Origin: Bacteroidia bacterium | GTDB taxonomy: Bacteria; Bacteroidota; Bacteroidia; Chitinophagales; JAUHXS01 | Direction of reading: 5' to 3' | NCBI GenBank assembly: GCA_030426955.1 | Contig: JAUHXS010000003.1 | Location: 62,001 to 126,000 of the forward strand | DNA: 64,000 bases | In this document: piece after piece, positions 8,387-16,851 of the stretch | Numbering within the stretch: position 1 is the first letter of the stretch | Layout of the letters: the number at the start of each line of letters is the position of its first letter | Translations under genes and position numbers: made by a program | The notes under the pieces: model-generated | Told to the model about the DNA's origin: nothing | The model's input: only the letters and a program-made list of their open reading frames with translations | Databases searched by the model: none

Positions 8387-10219
8387 TTATCTAATAAGCT
8401 GAATGTTTTTTTGAATGATGATGGGCGTTTCAAAATTGTCTTTTCCGATTAGTGAAATAACATAAATTCCTGATTCTTTGGTCTTTCCGTTTTCTTTTCC
8501 GTCCCAAAAGGCACCTCTGTTTTGATCTTTGTATAAGAGAGATCCATGCCTGTCATAAATTGACCATGTAAACTCTTTAAGTGAGACTAACCCATGAATA
8601 ACATATTGGTCATTATATCCATCATTGTTTGGGGAGAAAGCATTAGGCAAGTATAATTCACATAATGACTTGTGAACATTTACAGTATCTTGAGTAATGC
8701 AGTTGCCAATATTTCCTTGCACGATGTAGACTCCCTCATCACTTATTGATATTGGGCTTCCTGTAGCTTCATTATTCCATTCATAATTATCTGTATTCCC
8801 GATAACATTTACAGACAAAGACGAACCTTCACAAATTAATGTGTCGTTTTGAAGTATCGTTAACTCAGGGTTTATAGTCATTATTTTAATACTATCTAGT
8901 GCAAAGCATCCTTCTTTGTCAAATACCGATAAAAAATATTTGATACTATCTTGTGGTTGGCAAATTGGGAAAAATTTCGTGGAATCATCAAGGTATTTTC
9001 CTGTATTCCACTTTACATAGTCTAGTTCAACATTAGATGTATCAAAGAACAATACCAATTCTTCATTTTTACATATCGTTGTGTCATTAGGTAATGATAT
9101 GTTGTACGGTTTCTCTCCTAGTGTAATAATGACTGCTGTTGTGTCAAATAACTGTCCATCAATGCAGTTTGGGGTTGTGCCAACGATTAAAGTTACTTCA
9201 TACCTTCCTGCTGATTGATAATGGTGCACTGGATATTTTAGATTACTAGTTTGCCCATCTCCAAAGTCCCAATGCCAAGATACTATTAGTCCATCGCTAT
9301 TATCTTCAAAAGATACCTGTTTGGGGAATAGGCACTCAGAAGTATCCGACTCAAATTCGCTAGCTATGTTAGCTGTAATTCCAATGTAAGAGAAGTTAGC
9401 CATATCATATGAACCCACTGGAGCCAATCCTGGCTTTAATGTGTCCAAAAAAACATTTTTTCTTGTCTCAAGATTATACTGTATGAGCACTGTACTGTCC
9501 TCATTGCCTTGATAATAGTATAGGTTGGCATCTGCCCCCATTGCCAAGCCTCCCATGAAGTGTCCAGGAAATGGTCTAGCATAACCATCGCCAGGGGTAT
9601 CTACTACGACAATATTGCCAGATGTGTCGAAAGCCATAGCAGCACAATCTGTCAAAAAATAAAAGTTACAATCCTTATGATTATATGCGTAATCATAGAA
9701 TGGAATGCAGTTTCCTAGCCTAATATCAATTGGAAATTCTTTTATTATTTCATATTTCTTAACATCATAGGCTCGTATTTTTCCATCTACGTGAAATACC
9801 CAATATCTTCCCCTATTATCAAAACAACCTCTATATGCGCCTTCCAAAACCCCAAAGTAAGATGTCAAGTCGGTAACATTACCCTCGTAGTCTATTCTGA
9901 CTATCTTGCCTGGCTCCCCCTGAGGACCTTTTTTCATCTTTATCGCATAAAGGAAGCTATCAAGAGCATTAGCGGCAAGTGCGTTAATGATAGTATCTTC
10001 ATGAAGAGGCAACTCAAAAAGTATGGTATCTTTTAGTGTGCCTGAATTTGCAGTGTAGTCATTTGTTCGATGGATATATCTAGCTCCTTCAAAGTTTCCA
10101 TTTTTTGAGGTAACAACGGAATATAAAGATCCGTCAATCGGGAACTTAACAGTGGCTTCTTGGGCAGAAAGATAAGTTATTGAAGGTATTGATAAAAAGA
10201 TAATGAACTTCCAATTCAT
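8387..10219 (-). CDS. T9SS-exported PKD-domain protein with gliding-motility-associated C-terminal domain
   Basis: 610 residues. Signal peptide ~1-19. Residues ~25-285 form a repeat region resembling a beta-propeller built from status-like repeats. A PKD domain at ~290-370 is marked by SWHWDFGDGQTSNLKYPVHHY. Two further Ig-like segments (LPNDTTICKNEELVLFFDTS and LQNDTLICEGSSLSVNV) precede the CHU_C type B tail (ELYLPNAFSPNNDGYNDQYVI...SIYDRHGSLLYKD). The tail directs export through the type 9 secretion system. The gene converges on the second LRR gene. Adhesion or a cell-surface role is inferred. Confidence 0.88.
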   Translation of the reverse strand: MNWKFIIFLSIPSITYLSAQEATVKFPIDGSLYSVVTSKNGNFEGARYIHRTNDYTANSGTLKDTILFELPLHEDTIINALAANALDSFLYAIKMKKGPQGEPGKIVRIDYEGNVTDLTSYFGVLEGAYRGCFDNRGRYWVFHVDGKIRAYDVKKYEIIKEFPIDIRLGNCIPFYDYAYNHKDCNFYFLTDCAAMAFDTSGNIVVVDTPGDGYARPFPGHFMGGLAMGADANLYYYQGNEDSTVLIQYNLETRKNVFLDTLKPGLAPVGSYDMANFSYIGITANIASEFESDTSECLFPKQVSFEDNSDGLIVSWHWDFGDGQTSNLKYPVHHYQSAGRYEVTLIVGTTPNCIDGQLFDTTAVIITLGEKPYNISLPNDTTICKNEELVLFFDTSNVELDYVKWNTGKYLDDSTKFFPICQPQDSIKYFLSVFDKEGCFALDSIKIMTINPELTILQNDTLICEGSSLSVNVIGNTDNYEWNNEATGSPISISDEGVYIVQGNIGNCITQDTVNVHKSLCELYLPNAFSPNNDGYNDQYVIHGLVSLKEFTWSIYDRHGSLLYKDQNRGAFWDGKENGKTKESGIYVISLIGKDNFETPIIIQKNIQLIR

Positions 10220-10301
10220 AACTATGTTGCTTTTGTATAGCTATGAATATATTTTGATTCCTATTTAAGTCTAAAAGAGCTTTTGATTTATTATGCTAAG
10301 T

Positions 10302-11834
10302 TCAAACGAGTTTTTTGAGCTGCTCCTGTTGTATAATTTCTGCGATGCTTTTTTGTTGTTGCTTACTTTTGAGCCATATTTTAATATCAAAAAACTTAGT
10401 AATGATTTCTAAATCTCCTTTATCTAACGAGAGTGAGTCAAGTGCTTTTGCTAAATCTATCGATTCTTTTTCAAAGCTCTTGGAAGAGATACTAGAGATG
10501 GCAACTTTTTTAAAGAAAGATAGAACAAGCCTTTCGTATTGATATAATGATCCTTTTCTTTTTAAATATTCTTTCGAGGAATCTATGAGATATTCTAGAT
10601 GTCCAAAGTTTTCAAGTTCAAAATGGATAATAAGATTTAAAATTCTTGAGAAGCTTCCAAAGGTTGAGCTTGAAATACCTAGATTGCTATTGATTATTTT
10701 GTTAATCCAGTCTACTGCTAATGCGTAATTTCCTATGGCTAAATAAGTATATGCAAACATATAGAAAAATAAGAGCTGTTCCTTTTGACTTAAATTTACT
10801 GCATGATTGATATGATTTTCAATATCAGATATAAATTGTTGTGCTTGCTCAAAGTCTCCCATTTTTATAGCATAATGAAGCTTGTTTTGATAGGTTATGA
10901 AATATAGGTACTCTTTGCTAGCATGCGTTTGAGGTTTTAGACTTTCAAGTACGGATAGATAATGAAGAAACGATATATTGTCCTTTCTATTGAGTGAAAT
11001 GAGCAGAAAGTTGGAGATGAATGTAATGATACTGTTAATAGAATATATCTTAAGTGCCTTTTTGCTTTCTATTAGAGACAGTAACTCCTTTTGATATTGA
11101 TACTCTTTATTTTGATTTCCTAAGAGGTAGTGGTATTTGATATATAAGTCTTTGGATGCAACTTTTGCACGAAATGAAGAATCACTACTGTCTCTAACCT
11201 TTTGGTGATTGATAATTTTGTCGAGGTATTCAATGGTTCTTTCTCCTCTTAACTTTTCTTTTTGGTAGATTAAGACCGATAACTGTTTTAGATAATGACG
11301 TAAGAGGGTAAAGTCTTTGAGTTGTTTGGCGACTTTGAGGTTTTCGTTATGTTGACTATCAATCTCCTCTATTTTTAGTTTATTATATCCTTGTTGAGAT
11401 GAAAAAAGGTATTGCCACTTATTTTTTATTTCTAATTGTGTTTCAAAAAGCTCATGTTCTATGGCCGTTTTATTTACCTTATTGATCAGTTTTTCGCTTT
11501 GCTTGTACAAACCTTTTTCCTGTAAGATTTTTGCTAGTTTTAGCTGTGTTTTAACTTTTGCATAAATATCTGTTTCGTCATATTGAACAAGTAAGCTTTT
11601 TAAGACTATCTTATGCAGATATCCTTTTATTGAAGCAAACCTTCTAGATATTGAACTGGTCTTAAATTTTCTTTTCAGTTTATCTTCATCATATCTCTTT
11701 TGAGTGCTAATGGCATCAAAAAGTAAAACATAGTCTTTTGAGCCACTATATAATGAGGCGTACAGTTTGAAAAACCTTTTTTCAGATTTTGATAAAGATT
11801 GTATTAAATGATGAAGGTCTTCACTTGGAGTCAT
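10302..11834 (-). CDS. helical-repeat protein, paralogue A (510 aa), unrecognised family
   Basis: 510 residues, no signal peptide, mainly helical with TPR-like pairs (ILQEKGLYKQSEKLINKV; YAIKMGDFEQAQQFISDI; AYLAIGNYALAVDWINKI). It begins LIQSLSKSEKRFFKLYASL, a signature shared with the 510-residue protein at 12703-14235. The two align along their whole length, including the late block IIHFELENFGHLEYLI. The family recurs in Bacteroidota as hypothetical proteins as far as I recall, but I do not know a function. A cytosolic scaffold is possible. It is divergent from the DUF4834-LapA pair. Confidence 0.75.
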   Translation of the reverse strand: MTPSEDLHHLIQSLSKSEKRFFKLYASLYSGSKDYVLLFDAISTQKRYDEDKLKRKFKTSSISRRFASIKGYLHKIVLKSLLVQYDETDIYAKVKTQLKLAKILQEKGLYKQSEKLINKVNKTAIEHELFETQLEIKNKWQYLFSSQQGYNKLKIEEIDSQHNENLKVAKQLKDFTLLRHYLKQLSVLIYQKEKLRGERTIEYLDKIINHQKVRDSSDSSFRAKVASKDLYIKYHYLLGNQNKEYQYQKELLSLIESKKALKIYSINSIITFISNFLLISLNRKDNISFLHYLSVLESLKPQTHASKEYLYFITYQNKLHYAIKMGDFEQAQQFISDIENHINHAVNLSQKEQLLFFYMFAYTYLAIGNYALAVDWINKIINSNLGISSSTFGSFSRILNLIIHFELENFGHLEYLIDSSKEYLKRKGSLYQYERLVLSFFKKVAISSISSKSFEKESIDLAKALDSLSLDKGDLEIITKFFDIKIWLKSKQQQKSIAEIIQQEQLKKLV

Positions 11835-11943
11835 GCCCTACTAATAAAGTTTAGTAGAGTTAATATAATAATTAATTGTTAAAATTAGTTAAACAAGCTA
11901 CTTTAGGAACTTTTGTTGCTAATTATTTGTAGTTTAGCATAGT

Positions 11944-12180
11944 ATGTTCAAGCTATTCTTTACATTTTTCTTCCTTTATATCTGCTTTGTTTTCTTTGGA
12001 AGATATGTTCTGCCATTTATTTTAAGCCTCCCATTCGTTTTAAGGCACCTTGTAAAAAAAACTCATGAACGAACCCAAGGCAATGGCTCCAATCAAAGAA
12101 CTTATAATACTTCTTCTTCGAGGTCTGCACCTGAGAAAAAAAACGTTGGTGAATACATTGACTACGAAGAAGTAAAGTAA
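11944..12180 (+). CDS. DUF4834 family small membrane protein
   Basis: 78 residues. One N-terminal membrane region (LFFTFFFLYICFVFFGRYVLPFILSL) precedes a basic, Ser/Asn-rich linker and the conserved end KKNVGEYIDYEEVK, the hallmark I associate with DUF4834 of Bacteroidota. Function is not established for the family. It starts 1 base before the LapA-like gene ends it (gap 1 base), so the two are coupled. The opposite-strand ORF at 12040-12264 is a shadow of this pair. Confidence 0.8.
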   Translation: MFKLFFTFFFLYICFVFFGRYVLPFILSLPFVLRHLVKKTHERTQGNGSNQRTYNTSSSRSAPEKKNVGEYIDYEEVK

Positions 12181-12181
12181 A

Positions 12182-12457
12182 ATGGTTAAATACCTGATAT
12201 TTTTTATTGTCTTAGCATTTCTCTTAGTAATCTTTGCACTACAAAATGCAACTCCTGTTATCATTCAGTTTATATCATGGAAATATGAAGGGTCTATTGC
12301 TGTTGTTATTTTGTCCTCTTTTACCTTAGGAGCCATTACAGGGTTGATTTTCATGTTACTTCCAAAGAGAAAACACAAAGAAGAACCAATAGGTCAAGCA
12401 GAGAAGGAAGAAAAAAAGGATAAAATAATTCAAGATTTCGACTTGGAAGTTGATTGA
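12182..12457 (+). CDS. LapA/DUF1049 family inner-membrane protein
   Basis: 91 residues: two membrane segments (KYLIFFIVLAFLLVIFALQ and SIAVVILSSFTLGAITGLIFML) separated by the conserved QNATPVIIQFISWKYEGS loop typical of the lipopolysaccharide assembly protein A domain, then a lysine/glutamate-rich cytosolic tail. In proteobacteria LapA works with LapB in regulating LPS synthesis; the role here is unproven. It directly follows the DUF4834 gene by one base. Confidence 0.85.
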   Translation: MVKYLIFFIVLAFLLVIFALQNATPVIIQFISWKYEGSIAVVILSSFTLGAITGLIFMLLPKRKHKEEPIGQAEKEEKKDKIIQDFDLEVD

Positions 12458-12503
12458 TTGTTATTTTTTCTTAGATAAAATTTGGCTAAAAGGCATATTA
12501 GGA

Positions 12504-12578
12504 ATGTATATCTACGAAGGGTTTTTCTGGGCAATGATTCTTCTCATTATTTATTACCTGATTGTCTATGCGGCCTAG
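12504..12578 (+). CDS. possible 24-residue membrane microprotein
   Basis: An ATG 46 bases after LapA, preceded by AGGA, opens a 24-codon frame (MYIYEGFFWAMILLIIYYLI...) that is a single hydrophobic helix ending in TAG. It is below the ORF-track cutoff. The frame stays open upstream into the lapA end, so the start is uncertain. There is no homology evidence; hydrophobic short frames arise by chance in AT-rich DNA. Confidence 0.25.
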   Translation: MYIYEGFFWAMILLIIYYLIVYAA

Positions 12579-12702
12579 ACTATCAGTTATCATGACAGTA
12601 TAAATTTTCGCTCCCATCTGAACTATTATTTAGGATGTTTTTGAAAATAGAATAGTATAATAAAAGAACTATATTAGAAAAGCCTTGTCATAATAGAATC
12701 AT

Positions 12703-14235
12703 ATGAAGCAATCTGATGACCTTTTTAAGGTAGTAAAGTCGATGTCAAAATCTGAGAAGCGATACTTCAAGATTTTTGCTAAACAACATCAGCTAAAAGA
12801 AGGGAATAAATATGTATATCTTTTTGACCTTATCGATCATCAAGATCAATACGATGACAAGGCAATAACGAAAAAGTTTTTAAAGACTTATTCAAAGACA
12901 AATATGTCTTCGATAAAGTACTACCTCAATAACCTGATCATGAGGAGCCTTAGAGCGTTTCATGAAGACAAAACCTTAGATAGAAAAATTGATAACCTAT
13001 TTCAAGATATTCATATTTTATATGAAAGGGGACTTTTTGACCAGTGTTTAGAAATATTAAATCAATTAAGTCAGGCCATTATCAAAAGTGGCAGTCACCT
13101 AAACTACTTTAGACTTGGCTGGTGGAACTTTGTAATTCTCAATAAGTATCCGTTTAATAAAAAGAATCTAAAGAGGAGAGAGCAGTTTTATGATAGTCAG
13201 CTTACAACTTTAGAAGAAATCGAATCTGATATAGCATACCAGAAAGCACTCACTAAAGTTCAGTATACTTTATACCAACGCGGCTTGTCGAGAAACAAAA
13301 CAGACCAAGAGGAGGTCGAACAACTTATTAGTAGTACTGTTGGGAATAAACTGTCACAATTTATCTCTCCCATGGGAAAAATAGCTTTTCATCAGATACA
13401 TCTTTTAAAAAATAATGACTTAAGAGATTTTGAAAGCTTTTTTACTCATGCCCAAGCAGCAATGAAAACCTATTCTGATAATAAAGGAATTGTAGGAGGT
13501 ACCCTGGATCATATATTGGCCCATTCCAACTACTTGAGTGCTTGTAGGCTTGCAAAAAAGTTCAACCTATTTGAAGAGGGTTTGGAAAACATGAAAAAGC
13601 TTGGTACTCAAAGTAAGGAGATAGAAGGGTATATTCAAGAACTGACAATAAACCTCGAATTGAGTTATCTTATAGAAAAAGGAGATTTTGAGAAAGGCAA
13701 AAAAGTGATTGATAGTAAAATCCAACTAATTAAACTATTAAGCGGTCAAAAAGTAAGACCGCATAATAGGTTAGTGGCACAAGTTGCCATGATTTATTTT
13801 GGGCTAGGAGACTATTCTACTGCTCTTGACTGGTTAAACATGAGGTTAAAGGATGATGCAATTGATATTCGTCAAGACTTGTTGGTTGTTTATAGGTTAA
13901 TCCATTTAGTTATCCATTATGAACTAGGTAACGTATTAATCATTCCGTATCTTATAAAGTCTATAAAAAGAAAATTAATTATAGATAATGCATTTTATGA
14001 GTTAGAACAGGAAGTTCTTTTGTGCTTCAAAAAAATAGCCAAAGAGGATGGGAGGAGTGCAACCTCACACCTAACAGACCTAAAGAAAAAATTACAACAG
14101 ATAATAGTTCAAGATGAACAACTCAATACGCCTTTAAAGACTTTTGACTTACTTTCTTGGATTGAAAGTAAGATTTCAAATAAATCATTTCAAGATGTTG
14201 TCACGCAGAAGTTTCAATCCAATTTACCGAATTAG
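12703..14235 (+). CDS. helical-repeat protein, paralogue B (510 aa)
   Basis: 510 residues, no signal peptide. It starts KVVKSMSKSEKRYFKIFAKQ, matching paralogue A at 10302-11834, and shares the TPR-like late block (FGLGDYSTALDWLNMRL; LVIHYELGNVLIIPYLI). The two genes have identical length and point outward from the DUF4834-LapA pair, so one is an old inverted duplicate or insertion of the other. The 3' end overlaps the convergent 835-residue gene by 12 bases. Function unknown. Confidence 0.75.
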   Translation: MKQSDDLFKVVKSMSKSEKRYFKIFAKQHQLKEGNKYVYLFDLIDHQDQYDDKAITKKFLKTYSKTNMSSIKYYLNNLIMRSLRAFHEDKTLDRKIDNLFQDIHILYERGLFDQCLEILNQLSQAIIKSGSHLNYFRLGWWNFVILNKYPFNKKNLKRREQFYDSQLTTLEEIESDIAYQKALTKVQYTLYQRGLSRNKTDQEEVEQLISSTVGNKLSQFISPMGKIAFHQIHLLKNNDLRDFESFFTHAQAAMKTYSDNKGIVGGTLDHILAHSNYLSACRLAKKFNLFEEGLENMKKLGTQSKEIEGYIQELTINLELSYLIEKGDFEKGKKVIDSKIQLIKLLSGQKVRPHNRLVAQVAMIYFGLGDYSTALDWLNMRLKDDAIDIRQDLLVVYRLIHLVIHYELGNVLIIPYLIKSIKRKLIIDNAFYELEQEVLLCFKKIAKEDGRSATSHLTDLKKKLQQIIVQDEQLNTPLKTFDLLSWIESKISNKSFQDVVTQKFQSNLPN

Positions 14236-16731
14236 AAAGAGCTCTCCTTGTTGCATGAATTCTTCCCCATCGAAAAACTGGGCCTTAAGTAAATAGTTAT
14301 ATAATCCATTTTCTTGTAACTCCCCTTCATAGCTCCCATCCCAATTGCTAGACAATGTTGTTGTAGCGAAAACTTGTACTCCCCATCGGTTATAGATTAG
14401 AAGATCGGGGTTGCCCACTATTCCAGCATGGTGAATTTCAAATTGATCATTTATGCCATCGCCATTGGGTGTGAAAGCCGTTGGGACAGCAATATATTTA
14501 TTAATTACTTTTATCATTAGTGAATCTACTGCCTTGCACCCTAAAGGAGACTCTCCTATTAGATAATATACTATCGAGCTATCTGCATTGGCAGAGGGAT
14601 TTTCTAAAGAAGGATTATTGAGGTAAGTTTGTGGTTCCCAGTAAAATGAGGATACATCATTTAGATCTGTGAATATATCAACCTTTGAACCACCTTTTAC
14701 CGTAGTATCGTTATTCAATATATCAACTATTGGAAGTGTATTTATCATCCAAGAAGTGTCCATATTATTGTCATAAGAACATTCTGAGAAATAGTTTGCA
14801 ATAGAGTCGATGTTGGTAGACCCAGTATCATTTATATTTAAAACTAAATGATACCCTTTCTCTCCAACAGGAACTTTTACTATATGGCTAATACACTCAG
14901 AAGTATCAATAGTGCCATAAATGGTATCTGTTAATATCTTAGAAGTACCCTCCTCTTTATATACAGAGAAAATAATATTCTCTAATGTAGGTCCATATTG
15001 TCCGTGGCAAACCGAAAATAATACTTCTGCGCTATCACAGTCATATGAAATACTATCTATGAAAACTTCGAGGTCACCAATTTCTTTAAAACATAAAGGA
15101 TTGCCTAGCTCATCAAAAAGAGTAGGCTGATTGAGAAATCCGTTTAATTCAGATAATGATGGATGTGCTTGATTTTGTTGGACTCTAGGGACACTTAGGT
15201 CATCATTAATATTGACACCAAAATAACTAAATTGATTCCAAATATTTCTAGCATTAGCCCAAGGTTGAGAGGCACTTTCTAAAGCCATAAGATGACCCCC
15301 ACTATCTTCCACCTCCTCACTACAACCACAAAGAATGTTAGCGTTGCCGTCATTATTAACGTCAACCACAATTGGATATTCCATTGCAGTGCCCGACTCA
15401 CAAGCCACTGAATCCATGACTTTTCCTGCAGAGTCTATGATGTATAAAAATTGTTCGTCTCGATATAAGATTTCTAATGTCCCATCACAATTAAAGTCAA
15501 ATACAGTACTTCCTGTAATGGAAGATGAAGTTTCAATAATGGACTTTCTCCATTTTTCCGTTAAATCGTGATTTAGGGAAACATAATAATAGGCTCCTGC
15601 ATAGCTAATTTCAGGTTCGGGATCATTGTCGTAGTTTCCAATATTTACACGCCCACCAATACCATTGTTGGGAATTATAATACTATTGATAATTGTATTT
15701 TTTCTTGGATCCCAGGTGTATAGATAAGTGCTATCTGTACTTGTTGCAGGTCCAGAACCTCTATTTGAAGATATAATAACAACATCTAGCAAGCCATCCT
15801 GATTTATATCGGCTACACTAGAGTATCCTCCTGTAAAATGACTGTATTGACTAGGAATAGGAGGACGATTTAATATTTCAAAAGTATCATTATCTAAGTC
15901 TATCGCATACATTTGGTTTGAAATTATTAGCTCTGGTCCACTACATGATGTGCAAGAATCATCAGGTACAAGGTCAGCTACAATCGGCTCTGCACTTAAT
16001 TTGTTATTAGGAAAAGCATCATCTACCGTCAATAAAAGCGCTCCAGTATGGGCACTAAAAATCTTATTGCCAAAACATACTTCAACGCTGTCATCTGCAT
16101 TAAAGTTGGTTAAAAAAGGATGAGGTGCGGAAAGGAAATATTCATTTGTATGGGGGATGCCTGTTTCAGTAGTCCACCTAATAGTACTATCTTGATTTAA
16201 ACAGGTTAATTGTAATTTGATAAGAGGAGTAAACTGGAGATTAAGAGAGACTGCAAAAATTTCAGCAATGCGATCATTATCGATATCGGCAAAAGCACAC
16301 CCATGATAAAGGACTGAAGAATTAAGGAAAGGAAGGCTTAGGGTTTTTTCTATATGTCCATCTATGCCATTTAAAATTTCTACTTGACTGGTTCCTAGAT
16401 AAAGTACTTCTATGATACCATCATTGTCAATGTCGCCAGCTGACAGCGCTGTGAGTCCAGCACTTCCATAAGACTCTACCTTCCACAGTTCTTGCATTGT
16501 TACAGTAGAGTCGTATTCAGGATACTCTCTGCAACTCAATGGAGAAGTAGGTTTGCTAAGGAAAAAATTAGCACAGGCGTTGCTATCTGCACAATCGTTA
16601 TCATAGCAGTCTATCAGCCCATCTCCATCGTCATCAATGCCATTTGAGCAATTTTCTTGTGCCATCAATGTGATATAGAAAAAACTAAAAAAACAAAAAA
16701 CAAGAACTTTTTTCCCCTTTAAAATTACCAT
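14224..16731 (-). CDS. T9SS-exported FG-GAP/VCBS repeat protein with CHU_C tail
   Basis: 835 residues, signal peptide ~1-25. Next comes a calcium-type motif, NCSNGIDDDGDGLIDCYDND, of the kind found in MopE-like surface proteins. Residues ~80-470 hold FG-GAP/VCBS repeats with the expected acidic loops (SAGDIDNDGIIEVLYLG; FADIDNDRIAEIF; DINQDGLLDVVII), indicating a calcium-bound integrin-like propeller. An Ig-like region follows, then the CHU_C tail (YIAVPTAFTPNGDGINDQFEI...LIYNRWGVQVF). Export by T9SS is expected. First downstream of the 616-residue CHU_C gene on the same strand. Confidence 0.9.
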   Translation of the reverse strand: MVILKGKKVLVFCFFSFFYITLMAQENCSNGIDDDGDGLIDCYDNDCADSNACANFFLSKPTSPLSCREYPEYDSTVTMQELWKVESYGSAGLTALSAGDIDNDGIIEVLYLGTSQVEILNGIDGHIEKTLSLPFLNSSVLYHGCAFADIDNDRIAEIFAVSLNLQFTPLIKLQLTCLNQDSTIRWTTETGIPHTNEYFLSAPHPFLTNFNADDSVEVCFGNKIFSAHTGALLLTVDDAFPNNKLSAEPIVADLVPDDSCTSCSGPELIISNQMYAIDLDNDTFEILNRPPIPSQYSHFTGGYSSVADINQDGLLDVVIISSNRGSGPATSTDSTYLYTWDPRKNTIINSIIIPNNGIGGRVNIGNYDNDPEPEISYAGAYYYVSLNHDLTEKWRKSIIETSSSITGSTVFDFNCDGTLEILYRDEQFLYIIDSAGKVMDSVACESGTAMEYPIVVDVNNDGNANILCGCSEEVEDSGGHLMALESASQPWANARNIWNQFSYFGVNINDDLSVPRVQQNQAHPSLSELNGFLNQPTLFDELGNPLCFKEIGDLEVFIDSISYDCDSAEVLFSVCHGQYGPTLENIIFSVYKEEGTSKILTDTIYGTIDTSECISHIVKVPVGEKGYHLVLNINDTGSTNIDSIANYFSECSYDNNMDTSWMINTLPIVDILNNDTTVKGGSKVDIFTDLNDVSSFYWEPQTYLNNPSLENPSANADSSIVYYLIGESPLGCKAVDSLMIKVINKYIAVPTAFTPNGDGINDQFEIHHAGIVGNPDLLIYNRWGVQVFATTTLSSNWDGSYEGELQENGLYNYLLKAQFFDGEEFMQQGELFLIR

Positions 16732-16797
16732 GACAAATATTTTATTCGTTCAAATTTGATTTTGATAAATCATTATGTATCCTAGTTCGGCGCCCTC

Positions 16798-16824
16798 TTC
16801 TCTCCCACTAAAAGTGGGAGAGAA
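16798..16824. repeat. 12-bp inverted repeat between two CHU_C genes
   Basis: TTCTCTCCCACT and AGTGGGAGAGAA form a perfect 12-bp stem with a 3-base loop. It lies 28 bases past the 616-residue gene stop (minus strand) and has no T-run after it, so it may be a terminator or a small intergenic palindromic repeat. Confidence 0.5.
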
Positions 16825-16851
16825 TCCATCCCCTCAACTTCATAAGTTTGT

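Noticed and set aside
12040-12264. 74-residue minus-strand ORF over DUF4834 and lapA
   Set aside because: Antisense to two well-supported genes; no motif.
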